Shown here in pieces: positions 19,530 through 28,908 of a DNA stretch of 64,000 bases. This DNA is from Sinorhizobium sp. A49 (GTDB lineage Bacteria; Pseudomonadota; Alphaproteobacteria; Rhizobiales; Rhizobiaceae). Each line of letters begins with the position of its first letter. The first letter of the stretch is position 1. The translations under genes were made by a program, and so were the position numbers. The notes below the pieces were generated by a model. It did no database searches. It worked only from the letters and a program-made list of their open reading frames with translations, and was not told where the DNA came from. Location: the NCBI RefSeq assembly GCF_002002725.1, contig NZ_MUNW01000034.1, positions 55,048 through 119,047 on the forward strand. The letters run 5' to 3'.

Positions 19530-20297
19530 ATGCTGATCGACGGAAAAGTCTTCATTGTGACCGGCGGCGGATCGGGCCTTGGCGCCGGTGTTGCCAGCCT
19601 CTTGCACGGCAAGGGCGCGCGCGTGGTGCTCGCCGATATCAACGAAGACGCCGGGCGAGCAATGGCCGATCGGCTCGGAAGCAACGCCCTTTTCGTCAGG
19701 ACCGACGTCACCAGCGAGGCCGATGGCGCTGCCGCAGTTTCCGCGGCTGTCAATACGTTTGGACACCTTCACGGGCTGGTGAACTGCGCCGGCATCGCGC
19801 CGGGCGAAAAAATACTCGGCCGCGAAGGCCCTCACCGCCTCGACAGTTTCGCGCGAGCGGTCGGCATCAATCTTATCGGCACATTCAACATGGTCCGTCT
19901 CGCGGCAGCAGCGATGGAAAAGGAAGCGCCTGGCGACGACGGCGAACGCGGCGTCATCATCAACACCGCCTCTGTCGCCGCCTTCGACGGACAGGTCGGC
20001 CAGGCCGCCTATTCCGCCTCGAAGGGCGGCGTGGTCGCCATGACGCTGCCGATTGCCCGCGAACTGGCGCGCCATGGCATCCGCGTCGTCGCGATCGCAC
20101 CGGGCATTTTTGAAACGCCGATGATGGCCGGCATGCCGCAGGAGGTCCAGGATTCGCTCGGAAAAAGTGTCCCCTTCCCCCAGCGCCTCGGCAAACCGGA
20201 GGAGTTTGCAGCCCTTGTCCAACATATCTGCGAAAACCGGATGCTGAACGGCGAAGTCATCCGCCTCGACGGCGCGTTGCGCATGGGCGCGCGCTGA
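19530..20297 (+). CDS. Short-chain dehydrogenase of the HSD10 / 3-hydroxyacyl-CoA dehydrogenase type
   Basis: The 255-residue Rossmann enzyme has the dinucleotide motif [16 protein letters not shown], and the catalytic YSASKGG. Long stretches such as [20 protein letters not shown] and [14 protein letters not shown] match mitochondrial HSD17B10 and bacterial type II 3-hydroxyacyl-CoA dehydrogenases, from memory. It probably oxidises 3-hydroxy-2-methylbutyryl-CoA or other short 3-hydroxyacyl-CoA with NAD. The ATG at 19530 follows GGAGGAG by nine bases. It is a single gene with its own 3' hairpin. Confidence 0.9.
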   Translation: MLIDGKVFIVTGGGSGLGAGVASLLHGKGARVVLADINEDAGRAMADRLGSNALFVRTDVTSEADGAAAVSAAVNTFGHLHGLVNCAGIAPGEKILGREGPHRLDSFARAVGINLIGTFNMVRLAAAAMEKEAPGDDGERGVIINTASVAAFDGQVGQAAYSASKGGVVAMTLPIARELARHGIRVVAIAPGIFETPMMAGMPQEVQDSLGKSVPFPQRLGKPEEFAALVQHICENRMLNGEVIRLDGALRMGAR

Positions 20298-20303
20298 GAG
20301 CTG

Positions 20304-20350
20304 ATACGGAAGCGGGCCGGATGCGGTTCGCATTCGGCCCGCTTCCGTAT
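20304..20350 (+). terminator. Long perfect hairpin after the short-chain dehydrogenase
   Basis: ATACGGAAGCGGGCC... pairs with ...GGCCCGCTTCCGTAT in a stem of about 20 bp (one mismatch near the loop), starting seven bases after the stop codon. No long U-run follows, but the strength and position mark it as the transcript end. Confidence 0.8.
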
Positions 20351-20468
20351 AATGCATTGGGTTAGACAAGCATCGGGCGCTGAGTATCAAGGGAGCCCGG
20401 GCATCGCATTTTGCGCCAGGCGCGGCGGTATCGCTTCCACATTCAGCGGACTGCCGACGCCAGCCAAC

Positions 20469-20506
20469 TCTTTGTTTTTACGGTTTGCTGACAGAAACCC
20501 GCTTCC
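20469..20506 (+). repeat. Fragment of the rhizobial intergenic repeat
   Basis: CTTTGTTTTTACG followed by a degenerate GTTTGCTGACAGAAACCCGCTTCC matches the central part of the repeat at 11191-11270 with changes in the palindrome arms. It lies just upstream of the ISL3 remnant in a 240-base stretch that otherwise holds no gene. Confidence 0.5.
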
Positions 20507-20543
20507 GGCGTTTCCGGATATGCGCGATGCGCGGCGACAATCT

Positions 20544-21660
20544 GGGGTTCTTCCGCATATTTGGTGCAGGGGGATTCACGTGCGGCGCGAACACGGTCAT
20601 AGATTCGGAATCGTAGTCTATGCAGTGATTTGCTCGTGCTTCACTTTTTCAAGTCGTTGCTTCCAGAGAATTTCGAGGTCGTGGAGGTCGTGCGCCAATG
20701 TGGGGCAGTCGTTATTTCGGCCCGGTCGATTTCGACCTCGGCAAATTGCCCCACTTGCGACCGATCCAGCGGGCGCGTTCACAGTCATTGCCTGCGCCGG
20801 CTTGCCGATCTGCCTTTCCAGGATCAAGCTGCGGCGATCCGACTTCGAGCCAGGCGTTTTCGTTGTGTCGATAGACAATGCGTAACGCGTATCTTCACCG
20901 AACGATTTCCGGGGTTGGTTTCGGCCAAGGCCCGTCGAACCAACCGCCTCAGAGCGGCGCAAACAGCGGTCGGACTTACGGCAGGAGGCGAGCCCGGCGG
21001 TCGCTTATCGCAAAGGCTGACCATTCCTGTGAGCGGCGATACACTTCTGCGAATGGTGAGCTCGTCGGAGCACGAATCCTATCCTGCCCCTCGGATCGTT
21101 GGTATCGACGATTGGGCCTGGCGCAAGGGCCAGCGTTACGGCACGATTGTCTGCGATCTGGAACGCAACCGCGTTCTTGATCTGCTTCCCGAACGAAATG
21201 CTGATGTTGTAGCCGAATGGCTTGCCCGGCATCCTGGCGTAGAAATCATCGCCCGCGACCGTGCTGGCGTTTATGCAGAAGGGGCACGACGCGGCGCCCC
21301 TGATGCCGCTCAGATTGCGGATCGATGGCATCTTCTTGCGAATTTGGGTGAGGCTCTTCGTCTGGCGGTTGGTCGTCATCGCAAAGCAGTCCGTCTTGCC
21401 GGCGTCGCCGCGATGAATGAGATCGCCACAGGAGATCATGAGCTCCCCGAACACCCATCGCAGAAGCCAACATCGCTGCAACTCTTGCGGCACCAACGAA
21501 AGCTGCAACGTCGTGATCTGTATGAGGAGGTGATGCGCCTGCGTGATGCGGGGATCACCTCGGCGAGGCAGATTGCGCCACAGGTCGGCATGAGTGTGCG
21601 TACAATTGAACGGTGGCTCACGAATCGCGGTGCAGCATCGCCGCAGTTAGTGCCGGGTAT
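20544..21660 (+). mobile_element. Truncated ISL3-family insertion sequence
   Basis: This is the left part of an ISL3-type element. GGGGTTCTTCCGCATATTTG at 20544 looks like an outer end, and the transposase gene follows. Homology to the family stops at about 21650 and no matching inverted end is found downstream. The right end has been lost next to the MDR oxidoreductase gene, so the element cannot move by itself. It marks the edge of the ectoine catabolic island. Confidence 0.65.
20630..21660 (+). pseudogene. ISL3-family transposase, C-terminally truncated
   Basis: The open frame starts at a TTG (LHFFKSLLPENFEVVEV) and carries the ISL3 zinc finger CPTCDRSSGRVHSH near residue 42. The first DDE segment reads IVGIDDWAWRKGQRYGTIV; the second acidic region follows at ADVVAEWLARHPGVEIIARD, and the family motif DRWHLLANLGEAL is present. 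After about residue 340 (QIAPQVGMSVRTIERWL), where a full transposase would continue with its last catalytic Glu region, the frame runs into sequence antisense to the neighbouring gene. It is therefore a truncated, inactive gene. Confidence 0.85.
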
Positions 21661-21844
21661 TGCTTCTTCCAGTCAAAGCCTTGGAAAAATGATTGTGCTT
21701 TCAAGAAGCCATTTAGCGTTCCGTCTCTGCTGGCGCTTCTGCCGTGACAGGATCGATGTGGAACGGGTCGCGAGCAGTTTCGGATTGCGTGGCATAGACC
21801 GCAGAACTGCCAAATGGAGGTCTGGCGAACAGTCGGCTCGCGCC

Positions 21845-22924
21845 TCAATCCGGAACGACGACCAGATTGCCGACGAAGCCCTTGGCCATGAAATCCCTCT
21901 GCGCGCGGTGGAAATCGGAAAGCGGATAGACGCCCGCAACCAGCGGCCGGATGCGTTTTTCCTCGATATAGCCGACGAGACGCCGGAAGTCCGCCCGGCT
22001 GCCCTGACTTGAACCATGCAGTTCGAGTTGTTTCAGATACAAGGTGCGCAGATCGAGCTGAACGACCGGGCCGCCAATCGCACCGGCCGTCGTGTAGCGG
22101 CCCTCGGGTCTGAGCACTTTCAGCAGATCATTGAAGAGCGGGCCGGCGACGAGATCGGCGACCACATCGATCGGCCTGCCTTTCGCGGCCTTGCGGACCG
22201 CGTCGACAAGATGACCGTCGCCACGCGTCACCACGGCCTGCGCACCGATGGCAAGAACGGATTGCTCCTTGCCCTGGGCTGTAATAGCGATCGGAAACGC
22301 ACCTCGGACGCGCGCCAGTTGGATGATGGCGCTGCCGACCCCGCCCGATGCGCCGGTCACCAGCACGGTCTCGCCGGCTGCAAGGCGGGCCCTTTCGAGC
22401 ATGCGTTCCGCCGTCAGATAGGCACAGCAGAATGTTGCGAGCTCGATATCGGTCAGGTCCGTATTGACCACATGGGCGTTCTGCGCCGGCACCGCCATGT
22501 ATTGCGCGTAGCCGCCATCGCGGCCATGGCCGATATAGTCGATGTCTGCGAGACTGTCGTCGTCACGGTTATAGATCGAAAAGTCCACCATCACGCGTTC
22601 GCCGATCCTCGCGGGATCGATGCCCGCACCGACGGCGACGATGTGGCCGACCGTGTCGGTGCCCTGGATGCGCGGAAAGGTGAGCGTGTTTGCCTGGCGG
22701 CGCCAGGTGGAAACCGCTGCAGCATCATCCTCCGTGCCGTAGGCGCCTTGGCGCACCCACACGTCGGTATTGTTCATGCCGCAGGCCGCCACTTTTATCA
22801 GTACCTCGTCGCCAGCCGGCTCCGGCACAGGGACGGAGGTGTTGTAGAAGAGCTTGTCGATGCCCCCGTGACCAACGAGTTGCACCGCGCTCATCGTGCT
22901 TGGTATCGCGGGCATGACGGTCAT
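21845..22924 (-). CDS. Zinc-type alcohol dehydrogenase / quinone oxidoreductase family protein (MDR superfamily)
   Basis: The 359-residue protein has the MDR GroES-like domain ([19 protein letters not shown]) and a Rossmann domain with [15 protein letters not shown]. The catalytic zinc Cys is at VAACGMN but the structural four-Cys lobe is missing, so it resembles the quinone oxidoreductase-like branch. The start at 22924 overlaps the stop of the upstream aminotransferase gene by four bases, so it is co-transcribed with asnC-ssd-atf. That places it in ectoine breakdown, perhaps handling an aldehyde or ketone side product. This role is inferred from context only. Confidence 0.85.
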   Translation of the reverse strand: MTVMPAIPSTMSAVQLVGHGGIDKLFYNTSVPVPEPAGDEVLIKVAACGMNNTDVWVRQGAYGTEDDAAAVSTWRRQANTLTFPRIQGTDTVGHIVAVGAGIDPARIGERVMVDFSIYNRDDDSLADIDYIGHGRDGGYAQYMAVPAQNAHVVNTDLTDIELATFCCAYLTAERMLERARLAAGETVLVTGASGGVGSAIIQLARVRGAFPIAITAQGKEQSVLAIGAQAVVTRGDGHLVDAVRKAAKGRPIDVVADLVAGPLFNDLLKVLRPEGRYTTAGAIGGPVVQLDLRTLYLKQLELHGSSQGSRADFRRLVGYIEEKRIRPLVAGVYPLSDFHRAQRDFMAKGFVGNLVVVPD

Positions 22925-24297
22925 CGTGCGAACACCCCTTCGATGGCGCCAGCGGCTGCCTTCACCACCACGTCAGCCTCTTCCTTCGTCAGGCACAGAG
23001 GCGGCGCGAAACCGAGAATGTCGCCCTGCGGCATCGCCCGGCCAATGACGCCGCGCTCAGCAAGTGCTGCTGCCACTTGTGGGCCGATTTTCTTGCCCAC
23101 ATCGAAGAACCGGCGGTCATCCCGGTCTTCGACGAACTCGACGGCCGCCATCATTCCGTCACCGCGAACCTCGCCCACATGCGCGTGGTCGCCGACCGCC
23201 TCGGCAAGCTGCTCACGGAAATAGGCGCCGGTCGCACCGGCATTCTCGACCAAGCCAAGTTCGTCGATCAGCTCGAGATTGGCGATACCAGCCGCGGCGC
23301 AGATCGGGTGGGAGGAATAGGTCCAGCCGTGGCCGATCGCGCCCAGTTCGTCCGATCCCTGAACCAGCACCTGCCAGACCTTGTCGGAGACGATCGTCCC
23401 GGAAAGCGGCGCATAGGCGGAGGTGAGTCCCTTGGCGATGGTGATAAGATCCGGCTTCATGCCATAGTGATCGGAACCGAACATCGTGCCGAGGCGGCCG
23501 AAGCCGGTGACCACCTCGTCGGCGATGAGCAGGATATCGTATCTGTCGAGCACGGCCTGGATTTTCTGCCAGTAGCCCTTGGGCGGCGGCACGATGCCGC
23601 CGGTGCCGAGGATCGGTTCGCCGATGAAAGCGGCGATCGTTTCAGGACCTTCGGCAAGGATCATTTCTTCCAGCTTGTCGGCGCAATATTGCGAAAACTG
23701 CTCCTCGTCCATCGAGCGGTCCGGCCGGCGGAAATAATAGGGTGCCTCCGTGTGCAGGATCGGCGCGCGCGGCAGGTCGAAGGCGTTGTGAAACAGCGCA
23801 AGGCCGGTCAGCGATCCAGTCATCACGCCGGAACCGTGATAGCCGCGCCAGCGCGAGATGATCTTCTTCTTTTCCGGCCGGCCGAGAATGTTGTTATAGT
23901 ACCAGATCAGCTTGATGTTGGTTTCGTTGGCGTCGGAGCCGGAGAGACCGAAATAGACCCGCGACATGCCCTCAGGCGCGCGATCGATGATCATCTTCGA
24001 CAGGGTGATCGATGCTTCTGTGCCGTGCCCGACATAGGCGTGGTAATAGGCAAGGTTCTTCGCCTGCTCGGCGATGGCATCGGCGATCTTCTGGCGACCG
24101 TAGCCAACATTGACGCAGTAGAGACCGGCAAAGGCGTCGAGGCTGGTCCGACCGTTCACATCCGTAATGTAGACGCCCTCGCCGCCGGCGATGACCCGCG
24201 TCGGTGTTTCGCCGCGCGCATGCATGCCCATATGGGTCGATGGGTGGAAAAAATGGTCACGATCCCAGGCGGTCAGTTCGTTGTTGCGGTCGAGCAT
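22921..24297 (-). CDS. doeD: Class III aminotransferase of the ectoine pathway (Atf/DoeD, diaminobutyrate transaminase)
   Basis: The 458-residue PLP-dependent enzyme has the class III motifs [14 protein letters not shown], the pocket [15 protein letters not shown] and the PLP lysine in [16 protein letters not shown] (about residue 288). Its family also contains putrescine- and GABA-pyruvate transaminases. In ectoine degraders this gene (atf/doeD) lies beside ssd and asnC and converts L-2,4-diaminobutyrate to aspartate beta-semialdehyde. The same order here, next to ehu-eut, favours that role over GABA catabolism. Confidence 0.85.
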   Translation of the reverse strand: MLDRNNELTAWDRDHFFHPSTHMGMHARGETPTRVIAGGEGVYITDVNGRTSLDAFAGLYCVNVGYGRQKIADAIAEQAKNLAYYHAYVGHGTEASITLSKMIIDRAPEGMSRVYFGLSGSDANETNIKLIWYYNNILGRPEKKKIISRWRGYHGSGVMTGSLTGLALFHNAFDLPRAPILHTEAPYYFRRPDRSMDEEQFSQYCADKLEEMILAEGPETIAAFIGEPILGTGGIVPPPKGYWQKIQAVLDRYDILLIADEVVTGFGRLGTMFGSDHYGMKPDLITIAKGLTSAYAPLSGTIVSDKVWQVLVQGSDELGAIGHGWTYSSHPICAAAGIANLELIDELGLVENAGATGAYFREQLAEAVGDHAHVGEVRGDGMMAAVEFVEDRDDRRFFDVGKKIGPQVAAALAERGVIGRAMPQGDILGFAPPLCLTKEEADVVVKAAAGAIEGVFAR

Positions 24298-24347
24298 TTT
24301 CTTTTGTCCTTATGCTGTCGTCTTGAATGGATCTCGCGCCTTCGGCA

Positions 24348-25844
24348 TCAGGCGGCGGTGTCGATGCAGAGGTATTTGAGCTCGGTGAAAGCCTCGAGCC
24401 CGTGCCTGGAGCCCTCGCGGCCGAGACCCGATTGTTTCCAGCCGCCGAACGGAACGGGGCCGCCGGTGATCTTCACACGGTTGATCGCCACCATGCCGAA
24501 TTGCAGGGCGCGACCCAGGCGCCATTGCCGCTTGCCATTTTCCGTCACCACATAGGCGACCAGACCGTATTCGGTGTCATTGGCCCGGGCGATCACCTCC
24601 GTCTCGCTGTCGAATGCAGTTACCGCCGCAACGGGCCCGAAGGTCTCTTCCTGCATGATCAGGGCATCATCCGGGACATCCGTCAGAAGAGTAGGCTCAT
24701 AAAACAGCGCCCCCGCATCATGCCGCTTCCCGCCGGACACAAGCGTCGCCCCTCGCTTCAAGGCGTCGGCGACATGCTCCTCCACCTTGGCGACCGCGCG
24801 CTCATGCATCAGCGGACCGATGTCGACGCCGGCGCTGAGCCCTGAACCGACCTTCAGAGCGGCGATGCGCGCCGCAAAGGCGGCGTTGAAGGCCCCGACG
24901 ATCGGGCGCTCGACATAGATGCGATTGGCGGCCAGGCAGTCTTGGCCGGAGGTCGCAAACTTGGCGCTGACCGCGATATCGGCGGCCTTTTCGATGTCCG
25001 CGTCGGCGAAAACGATTAAGGGGGCATGACCGCCCAGCTCCATGACAAGCCGCTTCATCGTCGGGGCGCACTGCCCGGCGATCAGGCGACCGATCTCGGT
25101 CGAACCGGTAAAGCTCATGGCACGCACCCGTTTGTCGGCGCACATCTGTCCGACGATCGTCGATGCATTGCCGGTAACGACGTTGAAGACGCCGGCCGGA
25201 ATGCCGGCCCGCTCCGCGAGCACGGCGAGAGCCAGCGCCGAGAGCGGCGTTTCCGAGGAAGGGTGGGCGACCACCGTGCAACCGGCCGCAAGGGCCGCGG
25301 CCGCCTTTCGCGTTACCATCGCCGAAGGGAAGTTCCAGGGAGTGACGATGCCGACGACGCCGAGCGCTTCCCGCCGAACGACCATCTCGGCGCCCGCAAG
25401 GTGGCTGGTGACGCTTTCGGCATTCATCCGCTTGCCTTCTTCGGCATACCACTCGAGGAAGGACGCAGCGTAGTCGATCTCGCCACGTGCTTCGGCAATC
25501 GGCTTTCCCTGCTCCAGCGCCATGATCAAGGCGAGATCATCCCTGGCGGCGATCATCTGCTCACCCCATCTGCACAACATCGCGGCACGGTGATGGGGAG
25601 GAAGATCACGCCAGCCGGCAAATGCCCGGTCTGCAGCATCGATGGCGGCTGTCGTTTCATCGCCGTCGAGCGAGGCCACCCAGGCGAGCGAACCTCCCGT
25701 AGCCGGATCGGTGATCGCAAAGCTCTTGCCGTGGCGCGAAGAGGTCCAGCGTCCGCCGACATAGGCAAGCTCACGCAGCAGATGGCGATCTTTCAATTGG
25801 TTCAGGGTGTCGTGAAACGGCGTGCGGGCGAAAACGGCGGTCAT
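24348..25844 (-). CDS. doeC: Aldehyde dehydrogenase of the succinate semialdehyde dehydrogenase family (Ssd/DoeC)
   Basis: The 498-residue NAD(P)-dependent dehydrogenase has TPWNFPSAMVTRKAAAALAA, FTGSTEIGRLI, the catalytic Glu in MELGGHAPLIVF and the catalytic Cys in SGQDCLAANRIYV (near residue 300). The ATG at 25844 has GAGGAG six bases upstream; the ATG two codons earlier touches that site directly. By sequence it resembles GabD, but between atf and asnC in an ectoine locus it most likely oxidises aspartate beta-semialdehyde to aspartate (DoeC role). Confidence 0.85.
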   Translation of the reverse strand: MTAVFARTPFHDTLNQLKDRHLLRELAYVGGRWTSSRHGKSFAITDPATGGSLAWVASLDGDETTAAIDAADRAFAGWRDLPPHHRAAMLCRWGEQMIAARDDLALIMALEQGKPIAEARGEIDYAASFLEWYAEEGKRMNAESVTSHLAGAEMVVRREALGVVGIVTPWNFPSAMVTRKAAAALAAGCTVVAHPSSETPLSALALAVLAERAGIPAGVFNVVTGNASTIVGQMCADKRVRAMSFTGSTEIGRLIAGQCAPTMKRLVMELGGHAPLIVFADADIEKAADIAVSAKFATSGQDCLAANRIYVERPIVGAFNAAFAARIAALKVGSGLSAGVDIGPLMHERAVAKVEEHVADALKRGATLVSGGKRHDAGALFYEPTLLTDVPDDALIMQEETFGPVAAVTAFDSETEVIARANDTEYGLVAYVVTENGKRQWRLGRALQFGMVAINRVKITGGPVPFGGWKQSGLGREGSRHGLEAFTELKYLCIDTAA

Positions 25845-25963
25845 CGGCATCTCCTCGGCATGTGTTGCGGAGATGGTGACAGCAAGCGCGCGAGAGATTG
25901 TCTGTTCAGCACATTGCCGAGAGAGAATTTGTCTGATTTTGCGCGTGAACGCAGAGAGATGGT

Positions 25964-26476
25964 CTAGAGCGACGCGGGAAGCAATGCGGCAAGTGGCAGA
26001 ACGGTTTCTTCCTTGATCGTCTTCGTCACGATGTAGGTGAAGTAGCGCTCGATGCCGAGCTCGCGATCGAGAAGGCCGTCCACCAGCCGCTGGTAGGCGT
26101 CGATGTCGGCAGCGACGATCTTCAAGATATAGTCAACGCCGCCGCCGACCGACCAGCAGGCGGTGATCTCGGGAATGGCTGCGACGGCGCGCTCGAAGCG
26201 TTCGAAATCGGTCTGCCGGTGATTGCCGAGCGTCACCTCCATCATAACGCTCGCCACCGGCGCCACGCGGCGCCCCGCAACGCGGGCATGATAGCCGGTG
26301 ATGATGCCGGCCTTCTCCAGTTTGCGAAGCCGCATCCAGCAGGGGGTCGGGGAAAGCCCTGCCTTTTCAGCGAGCGCCAGCTTGGTGATGCGCCCGTCCT
26401 CCTGGACCGCCTCAAGGATGCGCAGGTCGATGGCGTCGAGTTTCATTTCGGCTGGCTTTCGCGTGTGCTGTTTCAT
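25964..26476 (-). CDS. asnC: Lrp/AsnC-family regulator of the ectoine locus (DoeX/AsnC)
   Basis: The 170-residue protein has an N-terminal helix-turn-helix (ITKLALAEKAGLSPTPCWMRL) and a C-terminal RAM ligand domain with GGVDYILKIVAADIDAYQ. A ten-residue extension precedes the usual Lrp opening, MKLDAIDLRILEAVQ; the internal Met is an alternative start. It heads asnC-ssd-atf and is divergent from enuR. In other degraders the AsnC/DoeX protein is thought to act as a second, feed-forward regulator responding to pathway intermediates. Confidence 0.88.
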   Translation of the reverse strand: MKQHTRKPAEMKLDAIDLRILEAVQEDGRITKLALAEKAGLSPTPCWMRLRKLEKAGIITGYHARVAGRRVAPVASVMMEVTLGNHRQTDFERFERAVAAIPEITACWSVGGGVDYILKIVAADIDAYQRLVDGLLDRELGIERYFTYIVTKTIKEETVLPLAALLPASL

Positions 26477-26518
26477 GTCAAATCCGGAAAAAGAGATTGA
26501 GTGCTGATTTTAGCGTTG

Positions 26519-26562
26519 TCAATTGACCTGATTTTCAGCAGTGTAAAATCATGACAAATTGG
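26519..26562. promoter_or_regulatory. Candidate EnuR operators between asnC and enuR
   Basis: TCAATTGACCTGATTTT (26519-26535) and, on the minus strand, CCAATTTGTCATGATTTT (26545-26562) resemble each other and the pair at 27970-28008 upstream of ehuA. The first contains a perfect 10-bp palindrome GTCAATTGAC (26518-26527). The second overlaps the enuR start codon. The placement suits autorepression and control of the divergent asnC-ssd-atf arm. Confidence 0.5.
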
Positions 26563-27936
26563 CGCCCCGACCCTGCCCAGCTCCGCCGCCCGGCCTACCT
26601 CTCGTTGGCCGAGCAGTTCGCACGCGCCATCCAGGAAGGCAAGCTTTCGAACGGGCAGCGCCTCCCGACCCATCGTCATCTCGCCGACGAGCTCGCTCTT
26701 TCGGTTCAAACGGTCAGCCGTGCCTATGACGAGCTTATCCGTCGGGGGCTGGTGTCGGGCGAAATCGGGCGCGGCAGCTTCGTGCAAACCCAGGCGAAGG
26801 AGCCGGAGCCACCCTATCTGCCGGAGCGTCTTGGCGAACTGATCGACCTGTCGATCCTCAAGCCGGTCTGCGAACAACTGCATCTTCAGAAGATGCGCAG
26901 CGCATTCGGCTGGCTTGCGGAGAACCTGCCTTCCAGCTCGGCGCTTTCCTTCCGCCCCAACATGGTGTTCCCGCGCCACCGTAGCGTCGCGGCCGGATGG
27001 CTTGCGCGTTGTGGCCTCCAGATTTCACCGCTCAATATCAGTCTCACCAACGGTGCGACTTCCGCCATGACGGTGGCGCTGATGAGCGTCGCGCCTCCCG
27101 GCTCGACGATCGCGACCGAGGCGGTCAGCCACCACACGCTGGTGCCGCTGTCGACCTATCTCGGTATCCATCTCGAGGGCCTGCCCATCGATCAGGACGG
27201 CATGATCCCGGAAGCGCTGGACGAGGCGTGCCGCAAGGGTGTCATTCGTGCGATCTTCCTGCAGCCGTCGGTCATCAATCCGACGGCGACGCTGATGAGC
27301 GAGGCGCGGCGCGCAGCCCTTGCCGAGGTTGCCCGCCGGCACGACATCGCGATCATCGAAAACGACATTCTCGGTCCACTCGTCGATGCCGGGCTGAAGC
27401 CGGTGGCAGCGTTCGCGCCGGAGCGCACGCTCTACATCACCAGTTTCACCAAGATCACTGTGCCTGGCCTGCGCATCGGCTATCTCGCGTCACCCGATCG
27501 CTACGTGGCGGCGGTTGCCAACCGGCATCTGGTCTCCAACTGGATGGCGACCCCGGCAATCGCCGAGATCGCCACACATTGGGTCAGCGATGGAACCGCA
27601 TTGGAACTGGTCGAGTGGCAGCGTCGGGCGCTGGCTGTGCGCCATGCAATCGCCGCCGACGCACTCGGCACTCTCGACTATCGCTCGCATCCCCAAAGCC
27701 TGCACATCTGGCTGCCTTTGCCGGATGGACACACCGAGGAAGACTTCGTCTCGCAGGCGCGGTTGCGGGGCGTCGCAATCGCACCGGGATCCTCTTTCCG
27801 CACATCCGATCTCGGCTGGCGGCCGGCCGTGCGCATCTCCCTCGGCTCGACGAGCGAACAGGAATTGCGCCAGGGGCTCGGGATCGTCGCCTCTCTGGCG
27901 CTTGGAAATCCCGAAGCTCTGCTGCTCGCGATTTGA
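26551..27936 (+). CDS. enuR: EnuR, MocR/GntR-type PLP-dependent regulator of ectoine catabolism
   Basis: The 461-residue protein fuses a GntR-type winged helix-turn-helix (about residues 10-80, LADELALSVQTVSRAYDEL) to an aminotransferase-like domain. The PLP lysine lies in TSFTKITVPGLRIGYL at about residue 301. EnuR proteins repress ectoine genes and are released by the intermediates N-alpha-acetyl-diaminobutyrate and diaminobutyrate, which bind through PLP. The position between asnC-ssd-atf and ehuABCD-eutABCDE supports the name. The start codon lies within a candidate operator. Confidence 0.88.
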   Translation: MTNWRPDPAQLRRPAYLSLAEQFARAIQEGKLSNGQRLPTHRHLADELALSVQTVSRAYDELIRRGLVSGEIGRGSFVQTQAKEPEPPYLPERLGELIDLSILKPVCEQLHLQKMRSAFGWLAENLPSSSALSFRPNMVFPRHRSVAAGWLARCGLQISPLNISLTNGATSAMTVALMSVAPPGSTIATEAVSHHTLVPLSTYLGIHLEGLPIDQDGMIPEALDEACRKGVIRAIFLQPSVINPTATLMSEARRAALAEVARRHDIAIIENDILGPLVDAGLKPVAAFAPERTLYITSFTKITVPGLRIGYLASPDRYVAAVANRHLVSNWMATPAIAEIATHWVSDGTALELVEWQRRALAVRHAIAADALGTLDYRSHPQSLHIWLPLPDGHTEEDFVSQARLRGVAIAPGSSFRTSDLGWRPAVRISLGSTSEQELRQGLGIVASLALGNPEALLLAI

Positions 27937-27969
27937 GGCTGCCGCCTATTTCATGAGCGGAATCGGAAT

Positions 27970-28008
27970 AATTGTCATGATATTATTATTCCAATTGACA
28001 TGATTTGG
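27970..28008. promoter_or_regulatory. Candidate EnuR operators upstream of ehuA
   Basis: AATTGTCATGATATT (27970-27984) and CCAATTGACATGATTTGG (27991-28008) match the motifs around the enuR start and lie 50-90 bases before ehuA in an AT-rich patch between enuR and ehuA. This is the place expected for the operator of the ehu-eut operon. The match is by eye. Confidence 0.5.
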
Positions 28009-28060
28009 ATGGGCGATCATCGTTAGGGCATCACCGGTCCCCACCAAGGGAAAGACGTGA

Positions 28061-28846
28061 ATGCCCGATCCCATCATCCGCATCGACAACATCATCAAGC
28101 GCTACGGTCCGTTGACCGTGCTCGACGGACTGTCGATGCAGGTCATGCCGGGCGAGAAGCTCGCGCTCATCGGGCCGTCGGGGTCCGGCAAGACGACGAT
28201 CCTGCGCATTCTGATGACGCTGGAGACGATCAGCGGCGGCCATATCGAGGTTGATGGAGCACAGCTCTATCACATGCCGGGAAATGGCGGGCTTGTCGCC
28301 GCCGACGAGCGCTATCTCCAGCGGATGCGCGAAAAGATTGGCATGGTCTTCCAGCACTTCAACCTGTTTCCCCACAAATGCGTTCTCGACAATGTCACGC
28401 TCGCTCCGATGCTGACCAAGGGCATGGCAAGGGCGGCCGCGGAAAAGCGGGCGATGGAGCTTCTCGACATGGTCGGCATGGCCGACAAGGCGAAAAGCAT
28501 GCCGGCGCAGCTGTCCGGCGGACAGAAGCAACGGGTGGCAATCGCCCGCGCACTCGCGCTGTCGCCGAAGATCATGCTGTTTGACGAAGTCACCTCCGCC
28601 CTCGATCCCGAACTGGTCGAGGAAGTCCTGAACGTCATGCGCAAGCTCGCGTCGGAGACCGACATGACGATGCTTCTCGTGACGCATGAGATGGGTTTTG
28701 CCCATGATTTCGCCGACCGGATCCTCTTCTTCGACCGTGGCCGGATCGTCGAGGAAGGCAAGCCGGACGACATCTTCCGTCATCCCAAGCAGGAGCGCAC
28801 GCAAGTGTTCCTGCGCAAGATAATCGCGGCAGGGCACCGCGTCTGA
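28061..28846 (+). CDS. ehuA: EhuA, ATP-binding protein of the ectoine/5-hydroxyectoine ABC importer
   Basis: The 261-residue polar amino acid type ATPase has Walker [10 protein letters not shown], signature LSGGQKQR, Walker [14 protein letters not shown] and H-loop [10 protein letters not shown]. It carries the short insertion after Walker A ([19 protein letters not shown]) that I associate with EhuA. It energises uptake through EhuC and EhuD. It is the first gene of a long operon reaching eutE, behind two candidate EnuR sites. Confidence 0.93.
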   Translation: MPDPIIRIDNIIKRYGPLTVLDGLSMQVMPGEKLALIGPSGSGKTTILRILMTLETISGGHIEVDGAQLYHMPGNGGLVAADERYLQRMREKIGMVFQHFNLFPHKCVLDNVTLAPMLTKGMARAAAEKRAMELLDMVGMADKAKSMPAQLSGGQKQRVAIARALALSPKIMLFDEVTSALDPELVEEVLNVMRKLASETDMTMLLVTHEMGFAHDFADRILFFDRGRIVEEGKPDDIFRHPKQERTQVFLRKIIAAGHRV

Positions 28847-28908
28847 GCGTTCGCGCCGGGATGTGCCCCAACCAAAAAGATGAAGAACAGCCAGAGGAGC
28901 CGATACCG

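Noticed and set aside
21660..21844. Continuation of the ISL3 transposase to 22012
   Set aside because: After about 21650 the frame loses family similarity and then runs antisense to the MDR gene; it is read-through, not transposase.
24297..24348. GABA catabolism (gabT-gabD) for the aminotransferase and aldehyde dehydrogenase pair at 22921-25844
   Set aside because: Sequence alone would allow it, but the asnC-ssd-atf order beside enuR-ehu-eut matches ectoine degraders, so the DoeD/DoeC roles were preferred.
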